Below are positions 43,003 to 52,014 of a DNA stretch of 64,000 nt, in pieces; positions within the stretch are counted from its first letter, which is position 1; every line of letters begins with the position of its first letter. Source of the DNA: JAKACA01 sp963769255 (GTDB lineage Bacteria; Actinomycetota; Acidimicrobiia; Acidimicrobiales; Bog-793). The DNA lies in NCBI GenBank assembly GCA_963769255.1, contig CAVYKV010000001.1, positions 2,046,001 to 2,110,000 on the forward strand, in the 5' to 3' direction. The translations under genes and the position numbers were made by a program. The notes below the pieces were generated by a model. That model did not search any database and was not told the origin of the DNA. It saw nothing but the letters and a program-made list of their open reading frames with translations.

Positions 43003-44454
43003 ATGCGCCGCCCGCCGTCATCGCGATCGGGATCGCTCGTGAGCAGGGAGCCCGCCTCCCTGACGCGCGTGCGCGGTCAGCTTCGCGACGGCGTCAGACG
43101 CCGCATGGACGGAAGGCAGGAGCGCGACCGCCTGCCGCCGCGCCGCACGACGCACCGGGTGGCGTTGACCACGATCGACCAGGGTTTCTCCTCGGCGTCG
43201 AACTTCCTCGTGGGTGTGGCCGCCGCCCGCCTCGGTGGAGCCTCCGGCCTCGGAGCCTTCTCCTTCGCCTACGTGCTCTGGCTGCTGCTGGCCGCCATCC
43301 ACCGCGCCCTCGTCACCGACCCCATGGCCATCGAGAACGACGCCTGGCAGGACGACGCCCCCGAGCGGCTGCGGACGGGCCTCGCCGCCGAGGTCACCCT
43401 CGGCCTCATGGCAGCAGCCGTCTTCGTCGTGCTCGGCGGCTGCCTCCTCCTGGCCGGTCAGCACGCCTTCGGGACGGCGACGCTTGCCTTCGTCCCGTGG
43501 CTCGTGCCCCTCGTCATCCAGGACTACTGGCGCTGGGTGGGCTTCATGCAGCGCCGGCCGGGCAAGGCGCTCGCCAACGACACCGTCTTCAACGTCGCCT
43601 TCGGCATCGTCATCGTCGTCCTCATCGCCGGACACTTGCACTCCGTCATCGCCCTCACGGCCTCCTGGGGCATCGGAGGGCTGGCGGGCGCCATCTTCGG
43701 GCTCTGGCAATTCTCCGTCCGCCCCATGCGGCGGGGCGGCCTCGCCATGCTCCGCTCCCGTCTGCACATCAGCAAGTGGCTCGGCGGGAACGCCACGACG
43801 GCCTGGGGAGCCGCCCAGGCGACCGCCCTCATCACCGGGTTCATCCTCGGACCGACCGGGCTCGGTCACCTGCGGGCGGCCGTCACCCTCGTCTCCGGCC
43901 CCACACTCGTGCTCATCCAAGCCGGCGGCAGCGTGGGCCTGCCGGAAGCCTCGGCGGCACTGCGTACAAAGGGCTGGGCAGGCCTGCAACGCGTGCAGCG
44001 CGTCGTCAACCTCGCCGGCGTGATCAGCATCGGCGTCGTCGGCATCGTCGTCCTGCTCTTCGGGTCGAAGCTGCTCGGGCTCATCTACGGCAAGGCGGGC
44101 GGTTTCCCGAAGTACTGGCTGTCCTCCGACCTGTACGCCCTCGGCGTCCTGCTCAACTCGGTGACGCTCGGCGCCATCCTCGTGCTCAAGACGACCAAGC
44201 ACACACGGGTGCTGTTCATCGTGAGCATCGTCAGCCTCGTGATCTCCATCGTCGCCTCCGCCGTGCTGGCGCTCGTCTACGGCGTGCCCGGGGCGGCGGC
44301 GGCTGGCATCCCGAGCTCCGCCATCTCGCTCGTCGGTCTCCTGTACTTCAAGCGCCGCGCCCGCCAGGACGTCGCGCGCCTAGAAGCCGCCGGGGGCGAT
44401 GGTACAATCCCGGTGCGTCTAGGGGGTCAGCCGGTCACTCCGGAGCTCGACTGA
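43003..44454 (+). CDS. Wzx-like polysaccharide flippase
   Basis: 483 residues with about 12 hydrophobic segments (from about residue 65 on), the pattern of the MATE/PST flippase superfamily. The start of the fold reads ALTTIDQGFSSASNFLVGVAAARLGG, typical of this clade, and each half has a polar helix pair. It would flip the undecaprenyl-linked repeat unit to the outer face for Wzy. The first ~50 residues are Arg-rich and may be over-extended: GTG 43039 and ATG 43105 are alternative starts. Followed by wzz-like genes on the same strand. Confidence 0.85.
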   Translation: MRRPPSSRSGSLVSREPASLTRVRGQLRDGVRRRMDGRQERDRLPPRRTTHRVALTTIDQGFSSASNFLVGVAAARLGGASGLGAFSFAYVLWLLLAAIHRALVTDPMAIENDAWQDDAPERLRTGLAAEVTLGLMAAAVFVVLGGCLLLAGQHAFGTATLAFVPWLVPLVIQDYWRWVGFMQRRPGKALANDTVFNVAFGIVIVVLIAGHLHSVIALTASWGIGGLAGAIFGLWQFSVRPMRRGGLAMLRSRLHISKWLGGNATTAWGAAQATALITGFILGPTGLGHLRAAVTLVSGPTLVLIQAGGSVGLPEASAALRTKGWAGLQRVQRVVNLAGVISIGVVGIVVLLFGSKLLGLIYGKAGGFPKYWLSSDLYALGVLLNSVTLGAILVLKTTKHTRVLFIVSIVSLVISIVASAVLALVYGVPGAAAAGIPSSAISLVGLLYFKRRARQDVARLEAAGGDGTIPVRLGGQPVTPELD

Positions 44455-44582
44455 CGGGACGAGCTCCGATGTGAGGGAGTGGAGGCACTGCCCTTCGGCG
44501 GTCGCCCTCGACGTGGCGAATCGAACGGTCGGGACCCGCGGCAACTGCCGTCGGCGCTCGGCATGCAGGAGTACGAGAGGAC

Positions 44583-46248
44583 ATGATGGCCGGCGGCGGG
44601 AATTCCTTCGCGGTGACAGCCGACACCACCACTGACGAACCGACGCTCACGCTGCGCAGCGTGCTCCGAGACATGCGGCGCTCGCTCCGTGTCGTCCTCG
44701 CGCTCGGCGCTCATCGGCCTCGTGGGTGGCCTCGCCTATTGCCTCGTCGAGCCGGCGTTACCGAGCGCTTCCTCCTACGTCCTCCTCCCGGCCTCGGGCA
44801 CGAACGCCGATGGGCAGCCCATCCAGGACCCACTCACGTACGCCCAGATCATCCTCAGCCCGGGCGTCCTCGCCCCCGCCGCCAAGGCCGCCGGGGTGGA
44901 GCTGCCCTTCCAGTCGCTGCAGCACCGCGTCACCGTCACCGCCGTGACCAACGATGACCTGCAGATCACTGTGCGAGCTGCGACGGGCCGGCAGGCCATC
45001 AACTTCGCCAACGACACCGCCTCCGAGTTCCTCGCCTACGCCAACAACGCCGCCGTCGTCGCCGGTGAGCAGGCGCAGCAACTCGGAGCCCAGCAAGTGA
45101 GCATCGGCAAGACCATCGACCTCCTCAACTCGGAGATCGCGGCCGCTCATACCCTTCTTGCCCATGAGACTGGCAACCCGACGGCGGCGGCGGACACGAC
45201 GAGCAGCCTTGATTTGCTCAACATCGACTTGGGGCAGGAGAAGACCCAGAGCCAGCTCATCGGCACCCTCATCATCACGGCGAAGGACTCCGCCTCCGGC
45301 TTCGCGACGGGCGCCATCGAGCTCGAGCAAGCACAGTGGGCCACCCAGCCCTCGATCGTGCGCTGGGTCGAGCTGTCCGCTCTCGGCCTCCTCATCGGCC
45401 TCTTCGTCGGGATCATCGCGGCCCTCGTCCGCGCCCGCGTCGACAGCCGGTTGACGCGTCGCGACGACATCGCCGCTGCCGCCGGCGTCCCGGTCCTCAC
45501 CTCCGTCTCCCTGCCGAGGCGGTGGCGCTCGCCCGATTTCGGGTACCTGCTCGACGACTGGTCGCCCTCGGTGGCGGAGAGCGCCCGACTTGCGAGGCTG
45601 CTGCAGAGCCTGCCGTCGCTTCACACCGCCGGCGATGCGGCGGACAGCAGGGGGATCGCTGCCGTCAACGGGACGAACGGTCACGGTCGGGACAGCACGC
45701 TCACGATCGTCGAGAAGGGCCTCGAGATCACCTTCGCGCTCTACGCAGGCGACGTCTTCGCGGAGGCGGTCGTCGTTCGCCTCGCTGCCTACACCGCCTC
45801 CCTCGGGCTCCCCGTGACCGTCGTCGTGCCCGACGAAGTGCCCCTCGGCCACTTGTCGTCGGCCGTGGAGCGCCGTCATGCAGGGCTCGAGACGGGGCGC
45901 CGCGACCTCGACCTCGTGTACGCCAGCCAAGCCGGCAAGTGGGACGGCCGCAGCTTGCGAGTCCACATCCTCGTGCTCGACAAGAGCGACCCGGGGTTCT
46001 CGGAACGGGCTTTCCAGGGGCCCGGTGTCCTCGGTACGGCCGTCCTCGTCCTGAGTGCCGGCTTCGCGACTCGCGAGCAGGTGGCCGACGCCGCGGAGAG
46101 CGCCAGCTACGAGCACTTGCGGCTCGCCGGTGTCGTCGTCGCCAACCCCGAGCCGTCGGATCCCACCACCGGCCGTACGATCTTGACGGGCGCCCCACTT
46201 CACCAGCGGCTCTCGTCCACCACCCTCGCACCGAGCCGGCAAGCGTGA
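44583..46248 (+). CDS. Wzz-like chain-length protein 1, kinase-like tail without P-loop, frameshifted at 5' end
   Basis: About 554 residues when repaired. From ATG 44583 the frame reads TLTLRSVLRDMRRSLRVVLAL, then fails at 44706 where one extra G occurs; without it the text continues ALIGLVGGLAYCLVEPALP. So the first membrane helix spans the error. A periplasmic stretch (about 60-215) and second helix (WVELSALGLLIGLFVGIIAAL) complete the Wzz fold. The C-terminal ~290 residues match the place of a BY-kinase domain, but no Walker A, Walker B or Tyr cluster is seen. Expected to set polymer length without autophosphorylation. Confidence 0.8.
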
Positions 46249-46320
46249 GCCGGCTCCCACAACTTCGGCGGACCTGCTCGTTCGTGCCAACGGCGAGCCC
46301 GAACGGGGCATGAGGCGGCC

Positions 46321-47865
46321 ATGACCATGACGCAATCGGAGCAGATCGAGCAGGAATCACGGTCCCGGCGATTGCCGGGGCCCGTGCGGCGCCAGCCGAG
46401 CCCATCCCGCCAGCTGCTCGGCAGGTTCGTGACCCTCGGGTCGGTCGCTGCCATGCTGCGGCGTCGGCGCCGCATCTGGGTCTCCATCGCCGCCGCCGGC
46501 TTTCTGATCGGCCTGGCGGGCGCCGTCGCCGTGCCGGGGAAGTACGCCGCAACGGTGACGCTCTACCTCGAGCACAACCCCGCTGACAACCCGACCCTCG
46601 ACATGGCCAACGACGTCGGCCTGCTGCAGTCCTACGCCGTATCCGGGGCGGCGGCGACCGCCCTGAAGCTGCCCGAGACGGCTCAGACGTTCCTCGGGCA
46701 GTACACGAGCGTCGCCGAGAGCGACGCCGTGCTCGAGATCACCGTGACCGCCCCCTCCTCGGCGGACGCCGTCGCCCGGGCGAACACTTTGGCGGCCGTC
46801 TTCCTCACGGTGCGGACGAATCTGTTCAACGCCCAGAACGCCTCCGTCGTGCAGGCGCTCACGGTCCAGGCAGGCCAGATCACGAAGGCGCTCGACGCCC
46901 TGCCGGGCGCCTCCGGCGGTTCCACCGCCGACCAGGCCGAGGCATCGAACGACATCAACCTGATCTCGAACCTGCAGGCCACCATCTCGACGGACAATTC
47001 GACGACGGCCACCATCGTGACGGAGAGCAAGGTGCTCACGGGGGCTGTCCCCCTTCACGCCTCGAAGGTCAAGAAGTACGGCACGGACGCTGCCACGGGC
47101 CTCATCGCCGGCCTCGCTCTCGGTTGCGGATTCTTCACGTTCGAGGCGGTGCTGTTCGAGAAGCTACGACGCCGCGACGACATCGCCAAGGCGCTCGGGG
47201 CGCCGGTGGCGGTCACGGTCCCGCTTCCGGCCCTGCCCCGCCTGTTCGCCCTCGGTCGCCTGAACGATCTGCTCGGCCACCCGCCCCGCGCCCTGCGCCG
47301 GCTCGGCCGCTACGTGCGTGATTCGCTGCCGGCATCGGTGCCCAGCCGACTCGCCCTGGTCGCCGTCGATCGAGTGGACATCTCGGCGCTCGCCCTGGCC
47401 GAAGCCGCTCGCCTGCTCAGCGAAGAGGGTCGAAACGTGCTCGTGGCCGACCTCTCCCGCGGCGGGACGCTTGCCCAGATTCTCGGCCTCCAAGAGCCGG
47501 GTACGAGCGTGCGCCTCGGCGAGGGTGCCGACTCCGCCCTCGTCGTCTGGCCGGACGACGAGGCGGAGGCCTTCGAGGCGACCATGGCATCCCTCGACGG
47601 CGCCGACTCGCCCGACGTGTACCTCTGCCTCGTCACGCTCGATCCCGCCCAGGGTGCGGGTCACGTGGCCACCTGGGCGAGCGACGCGCTCGCCATCATC
47701 ACCGCCGGCCGGACCAAGGAGTCGACGGCACTGGCCGATGGCGAGATGCTGCAGTCCGCCGGGATCGCCCTGCGGTCCGTCGCCGTCGTCGGCGTGGAGC
47801 CGGACGACGAGAGCCTGGGGCACCTCGAGCAGCCCGAGGCGACGCCCGCTCACGCCGCCACCTAA
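46321..47865 (+). CDS. Wzz-like chain-length protein 2 with degenerate BY-kinase domain
   Basis: 514 residues. Transmembrane helices near 58-77 (WVSIAAAGFLIGLAGAVAV) and 262-285 (TGLIAGLALGCGFFTFEAV) flank a periplasmic domain rich in Ala/Asn/Thr. The cytoplasmic tail has the BY-kinase order, but the Walker A position reads AVDRVDISALALAEAA with GK[S/T] lost, while the following strand keeps VLVADLSRGG. So ATP binding is unlikely. It is a paralogue of the protein just upstream (73-base gap) and lies 12 bases before the Wzy-like gene. Two such pseudo-kinases in tandem suggest a complex controlling polymer length. Confidence 0.85.
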   Translation: MTMTQSEQIEQESRSRRLPGPVRRQPSPSRQLLGRFVTLGSVAAMLRRRRRIWVSIAAAGFLIGLAGAVAVPGKYAATVTLYLEHNPADNPTLDMANDVGLLQSYAVSGAAATALKLPETAQTFLGQYTSVAESDAVLEITVTAPSSADAVARANTLAAVFLTVRTNLFNAQNASVVQALTVQAGQITKALDALPGASGGSTADQAEASNDINLISNLQATISTDNSTTATIVTESKVLTGAVPLHASKVKKYGTDAATGLIAGLALGCGFFTFEAVLFEKLRRRDDIAKALGAPVAVTVPLPALPRLFALGRLNDLLGHPPRALRRLGRYVRDSLPASVPSRLALVAVDRVDISALALAEAARLLSEEGRNVLVADLSRGGTLAQILGLQEPGTSVRLGEGADSALVVWPDDEAEAFEATMASLDGADSPDVYLCLVTLDPAQGAGHVATWASDALAIITAGRTKESTALADGEMLQSAGIALRSVAVVGVEPDDESLGHLEQPEATPAHAAT

Positions 47866-47877
47866 GGGACGCCCGGC

Positions 47878-49161
47878 GTGAGCGTCGCCTCCCTCCCCCT
47901 TGCCGTCAACGTCCTCGACGAGGACGAGGAACGACTCGTCGGGCGCCGCGTCACCACCATCTGGGGGCTGCTCGTCTTCAACGTGCTCGCCTACTCGACG
48001 CAGCCGACGGTCTTCCCCATCTCCCACCGCATCGGTTCCATCCTCACGCAGGGCGCCCTCGCCCTGGCCTTCGTGCTCGCACTCACCGTCAACCGGCGCC
48101 TCGTCGTACGGCCGAACCTCCTTCTCACCCTCGCCAGCATCCTCGCCTGCAGCTCGCTCGCCGTCAGCATCCGCGGCGAGGTGAGCCGCATCGGCTCGGA
48201 CTACCGCGCCGGGCGCCTCATCGTCTTCGTGATCGTGCTCTGGCTCCTCACGCCCTGGTGGGGTCGCAAGGATTTCCTCATCCCGCGTTTCTACGTGCGC
48301 TGCCTCGTCGTCATCCTCGCCTCGACGGTCATCGGATTCGCCCTCTCGCCGCACACCGCCCTGGCGTTCGGGCGCTACTCGGGAGCCCTCTGGCCCATCC
48401 CTCCGACCCAGGTCGCCCACTACGCCGCCGAGGTCGCGGGGCTCTCCGGCGTCATGTGGCTGGCGGGCATCATGAAGCCGCGCAACGCCGCCATCCTCTT
48501 CGCCGGAGCGCTCGGCATCCTCGTCCTCACCCACACCCGGACCGCCCTCATCGCCCTGCTCGTCGCCCTCTGCGTGGCCGCGCTGAGCCTCTTCGCCTGG
48601 AAGCGGCGGGTCCGGCGGGTCCTCATCGGCGCGCTGATCGTCCTCCTCGTCGTGGGCCTCACCCTGCTGCCCGTCTTCGCAACGTGGTTCACCCGGGGCG
48701 AGAACAGCCAGGAGCTGAGCGACCTATCCGGCCGGACGCTCGTCTGGTCGGCCCTCGTGACCGCTCCCAGGACTGAGGCGCAGATCATCTTCGGGTTCGG
48801 GATGTCCAACAACGGCTTCAACGGGCTCCCGATCGACAACAGCTGGCTCGCCGTCTACCAGGATCAGGGTCTCTTCGGCGACGTCATCTGCGGCTTGATG
48901 CTGCTCTCCTTGATGATCCTCGCCGGGCTGCGGCCACGAAGCCCGGCGCGGGCCATGGCGATTTTCATCCTCGTGTACTGCACGATCGCCTCCTTCACCG
49001 AGACCGGCCTCGGAGAGCCCTCCACGTACATGCTCGACCTGGCGGTAGCGGCCTCGCTCCTCTCACCCGATCTGAGCGCCCTCCTGCGGCGCCCGAGACC
49101 GGACTCCGAGCTCACCCTCGAGGGCGACGTCCTTCCCGCCCTCGGCACCCCAGATCCGTAG
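47878..49161 (+). CDS. Wzy/O-antigen-ligase-family polymerase
   Basis: 427 residues, GTG start, about 11 membrane helices. The large periplasmic loop holds the family signature: SGRTLVWSALVTAPRTEAQIIFGFG and NNGFNGLPIDNSWLAVYQDQGLFG (the Wzy_C/WaaL-type loop with H/R residues). It would join flipped repeat units into the polymer outside the membrane. It ends the plus-strand block flippase-wzz1-wzz2-wzy, followed by a strong hairpin. Whether it acts as polymerase or ligase cannot be decided, but the Wzx/Wzz context favours polymerase. Confidence 0.88.
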   Translation: MSVASLPLAVNVLDEDEERLVGRRVTTIWGLLVFNVLAYSTQPTVFPISHRIGSILTQGALALAFVLALTVNRRLVVRPNLLLTLASILACSSLAVSIRGEVSRIGSDYRAGRLIVFVIVLWLLTPWWGRKDFLIPRFYVRCLVVILASTVIGFALSPHTALAFGRYSGALWPIPPTQVAHYAAEVAGLSGVMWLAGIMKPRNAAILFAGALGILVLTHTRTALIALLVALCVAALSLFAWKRRVRRVLIGALIVLLVVGLTLLPVFATWFTRGENSQELSDLSGRTLVWSALVTAPRTEAQIIFGFGMSNNGFNGLPIDNSWLAVYQDQGLFGDVICGLMLLSLMILAGLRPRSPARAMAIFILVYCTIASFTETGLGEPSTYMLDLAVAASLLSPDLSALLRRPRPDSELTLEGDVLPALGTPDP

Positions 49162-49201
49162 GCGGTCACCGCACGACGCAACGACCGCCCGACGCGGCAA
49201 C

Positions 49202-49245
49202 GCCCGCCGGGGGCCCGGGGATGATCCCGGGCACCGGTGGCGGGC
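49202..49245. terminator. Nested hairpin terminator between convergent genes
   Basis: GCCCGCC (49202-49208) pairs with GGCGGGC (49239-49245), and inside it GCCCGGG (49213-49219) pairs with CCCGGGC (49226-49232). It lies 40 bases after the wzy stop and 43 before the end of beta-helix gene 2, so it can stop both transcripts. No T-run. Confidence 0.7.
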
Positions 49246-49287
49246 GCTGCGACTGACGAAGAGGTCAGTGCCAGGCAGAGGGGAAGC

Positions 49288-51777
49288 TCAGGAGGACTGC
49301 GTGCTCCCGCTGTCCTCGCCGTAGGTCGACTGCCAGGTCCCCAAGTTGACGACCGTGGCCTGGTCGTGGGCCATGAACATCCACGGGCCGTTGTAGGTGT
49401 TGTCGGCGAAGACGTTGCCCTGGTGGTACATGATGGCGTTCTCGACTTCCGCCCCCTGGTAGGGCGACCACGTGGGTGACGTCCCGTACTGGGAGAAGAC
49501 GGCGTTCTCGCCGCAAGAGTTCGTCGATCCCTTGCAGTTGGCGACGGACGACTCGGTCAGGTTGAAGGTGTTGTCCTCCACCGAGATGTTCTGCGTCTTC
49601 CAGCGGCACAGGTCGAAGTAGTCGGGGTTGCCGCTCGAAGCCGAACCCGTCAGGTTCGCCTGCGTGCAGGTCGAGAGGTTGGCGACCGTCGGGGCGACGA
49701 GCGTGCAGTTGGCCGAGGAGGTGTTGTCCGGCGAACCGCAGAACCGGTCGGCGGACTCCCAGAGGACGACACCGGACCAGTTGTTCGTGAAGACGTTGCC
49801 GTCGATCTGGAACACCCCGGAGTTCGGGCCCGGTACCCGGCTGTCGCCACCGGACTCGGAGACGTAGATGGCACCGGTCGGGAAGCCCGGGTTGGTCGGG
49901 CCTTCGCCGAGGCCGTTGCCGATGAACGTGTTGTCGTTCATCACGGCGTTGTAGCTGACCTCGTACATGAGGCCGATGTTCCAGTTGTTGGCGATGTAGT
50001 TGCCCTCGAAGGTGAACCCAGTGTTGTTGGTGTCCGCCCACAGTCCGACGTTGGAGTTGTCGTGGACGTAGTTGTCCTCGACCGTGGCCCCGTCGACCTC
50101 CCAGAACTTGCCGCCGCCGGAGCACCCGCAGCCGGGGTTCTCGGTCTCCCAGTTGTAGGTGTCGTTGCCGGTGATCTCGTTACCGATCATCGTGATGTTG
50201 CTGGGGCCTCCGGTGAGGGAGCTCGTGTGGTTCGTGGTGTAGGCGTCGAAGCCGTACTCGCCATTGTCGGAGAGGCAGTTGTCGTCGACGACGTTGTTCG
50301 TCCCGATCATCAGGCCGGCTCCCGGGCTGTTGTCGGTGATGGTGTCGTTCTGCACGATCCAGCCGGACTCGGCGTTCACGTTGACGGCGCCGTTGCCACC
50401 CGGAGGTGTGAAGCCCTCGATCGTGAGGTACTCGACCGTGACACCCGTCGCCGGGTTCCCGCTCGTTGCGGCCGTGATGGCGTAGTCGTTCTCGCCCTGC
50501 CCGGACAGGATGGCGCCCGGGGCTCCGACGAACTTGTCGTTTGCTCCCGCCTGGATCTGGGAGTAGAGGCCGCTGCCGAGAGTGTGCATGCCCGGGGCGA
50601 ACCAGTAGGTGACGTTGGGGGGAAGCTGCGAGCCGACGAGCGAGGAGTCGACACCGGCCGGCTCGCTGACAGCACCGGTCGGCGGACCCGAGGGCCCGTT
50701 GAGGATGCCGGCGTTGCCGCAGACCTCCGCCGGAGGTGTCGTCGGGGCGCCGCCACCGCTCGGGGGAGTCGTCGTCGTGGTGGTGGTCGTGGTGGGCGGA
50801 TCGGTCGTCGTCGTCGTGGTCGGCGGCAGCGTCGTGGTCGTGGTCGTGGTCGTCGTGGTGGTGGTCGTGGTGGGCGGATCGGTCGTCGTCGTCGTGGTCG
50901 GCGGCAGCGTCGTGGTCGTCGTCGTGGTGGTGGGCGGATCGGTCGTCGTCGTCGTGGTCGGCGGCAGCGTCGTGGTCGTCGTCTTGGCCGGCAGGGTGGT
51001 CGTGGTCGATGAGCTCGGCCTGACTGGGCGGCGGTGCCATGCGGCCGTCAGTTCCACGGTGGCCGACACGTCAGCGCTGCCCGGATCCCACTGGGGCCAC
51101 GTCCACGACGGCGTGAGCCCTCCTGCGCGCGACGCCCGCGTGACGATCACCACTGCGGAGTGCGGCGGGTTCTTGGCGGTGCCGGAGAAGTGGGTGTGGT
51201 CGGCGTAGGAGCCCGGGATGAGAGCGCCCGGCACCGACTGCAGGTCGATGCCCTCGCTGAAGAGAATGGAGACGTGGCCGTTTACGCCGTGCACACGCGG
51301 TGCCACGGACCCCCGCAGGGCTCCCCAGGCGCTCACGGGATACGACCTCGTCGTCACGCCCGAGAAGACCATCGTGATCATCGAGACCTGGCTGGGTGGC
51401 TCCACGTTCAGCACCGGGCCGGTGGGGTGCGAGCGGATCTCTGCCGAGCACGCCACAAAGCGCGTCCGGAACCCGTTCACGACGTTGAAGAGCGGCCGCC
51501 AACCCTCCCGGCAGGTGACCGCAGAGGAGCGATTCGTCTCGAGGTAGGTGATGGCGATGTCACCGACCTTGGTGCCGGCGGGGAGCCCCGTCTTGGCCCA
51601 GACGGTGTCACGCGAGACCAGCGTCACCGGCCGGCCGACCTCTCGAATGGACGAGTAGACGATGACGCTGCCGGAGGCCCCCTGCAGCGGACCGAAGACG
51701 AGGAGCGCGGCTGCCACCGCTGCTGAGGTGAGCACTGCGATGACCGATGCGCGAGCGCGACAAGCTAAGCGTCTCAT
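49288..51777 (-). CDS. Secreted right-handed beta-helix protein 2 with Thr/Pro linker
   Basis: 829 residues from ATG 51777 (GGGAG eight bases ahead). A signal or anchor (about 8-33) ends near SASG; an all-beta N-terminal domain of about 235 residues follows (IVYSSIREVGRPVTLV), with a C1q-like or collar-domain appearance. A roughly 85-residue linker of Thr runs broken by LPP and DPP repeats leads to a 440-residue beta-helix paralogous to the protein at 35176 (VCGNAGILNGPS, NNTGFTFEGNYIANNWN, PNPGFPTGAIYVSESGG). Its linker suits O-glycosylation and cell-wall spanning. It converges on wzy and marks the far edge of the locus. Confidence 0.83.
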   Translation of the reverse strand: MRRLACRARASVIAVLTSAAVAAALLVFGPLQGASGSVIVYSSIREVGRPVTLVSRDTVWAKTGLPAGTKVGDIAITYLETNRSSAVTCREGWRPLFNVVNGFRTRFVACSAEIRSHPTGPVLNVEPPSQVSMITMVFSGVTTRSYPVSAWGALRGSVAPRVHGVNGHVSILFSEGIDLQSVPGALIPGSYADHTHFSGTAKNPPHSAVVIVTRASRAGGLTPSWTWPQWDPGSADVSATVELTAAWHRRPVRPSSSTTTTLPAKTTTTTLPPTTTTTTDPPTTTTTTTTLPPTTTTTTDPPTTTTTTTTTTTTTTLPPTTTTTTDPPTTTTTTTTTPPSGGGAPTTPPAEVCGNAGILNGPSGPPTGAVSEPAGVDSSLVGSQLPPNVTYWFAPGMHTLGSGLYSQIQAGANDKFVGAPGAILSGQGENDYAITAATSGNPATGVTVEYLTIEGFTPPGGNGAVNVNAESGWIVQNDTITDNSPGAGLMIGTNNVVDDNCLSDNGEYGFDAYTTNHTSSLTGGPSNITMIGNEITGNDTYNWETENPGCGCSGGGKFWEVDGATVEDNYVHDNSNVGLWADTNNTGFTFEGNYIANNWNIGLMYEVSYNAVMNDNTFIGNGLGEGPTNPGFPTGAIYVSESGGDSRVPGPNSGVFQIDGNVFTNNWSGVVLWESADRFCGSPDNTSSANCTLVAPTVANLSTCTQANLTGSASSGNPDYFDLCRWKTQNISVEDNTFNLTESSVANCKGSTNSCGENAVFSQYGTSPTWSPYQGAEVENAIMYHQGNVFADNTYNGPWMFMAHDQATVVNLGTWQSTYGEDSGSTQSS
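50757..51015 (-). repeat. Low-complexity Thr/Pro-coding repeat
   Basis: Imperfect triplet and 9-base repeats (GTCGTGGTC-like on the plus strand) encode TTTTTT, LPP and DPP blocks of the beta-helix 2 linker. Three larger blocks of similar order (TTT-LPP-TTT-DPP) are visible. Such tracts change length by slippage, so the linker may vary between strains. Confidence 0.8.
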
Positions 51778-51900
51778 TTGGGCGTCTCCCGACACTCCGC
51801 CGAACTGGGGCTTCACCCCCCGACTGACTGTGGGGAGTGCTTTAGTTGCAGTTTGGGTGCAGAAGACTTATCGACAAGCCCTTCTCGCCGCTTAAGCGCC
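51778..51900 (-). promoter_or_regulatory. Possibly structured 5' leader of beta-helix gene 2
   Basis: Upstream of ATG 51777 the minus strand carries ACTCCCC...GGGGGGT, GGGG-TGAA-GCCCC and GGCG...CGCC pairings in quick succession, with an A/T-richer part before them. The GGGGTGAA piece recalls c-di-AMP riboswitches, but I could not assemble the rest of that consensus. Recorded as a candidate cis-acting RNA only. Confidence 0.25.
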
Positions 51901-52014
51901 TCGGGGGAGGAATTTTGAGAAGGGACTTTCGGTCGGGACCTTCGGCTGGCGCGGGGCAGAAGTGCTGGTGGGGCCGCCGGCCGCAGCGAGCCGGCATGGC
52001 CTCAGGGGATGGCC

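Noticed and set aside
51778..51900. Confident c-di-AMP riboswitch call
   Set aside because: Only a GGGGTGAA piece agrees; other conserved blocks were not found, so it is kept as a weak structured-leader candidate.
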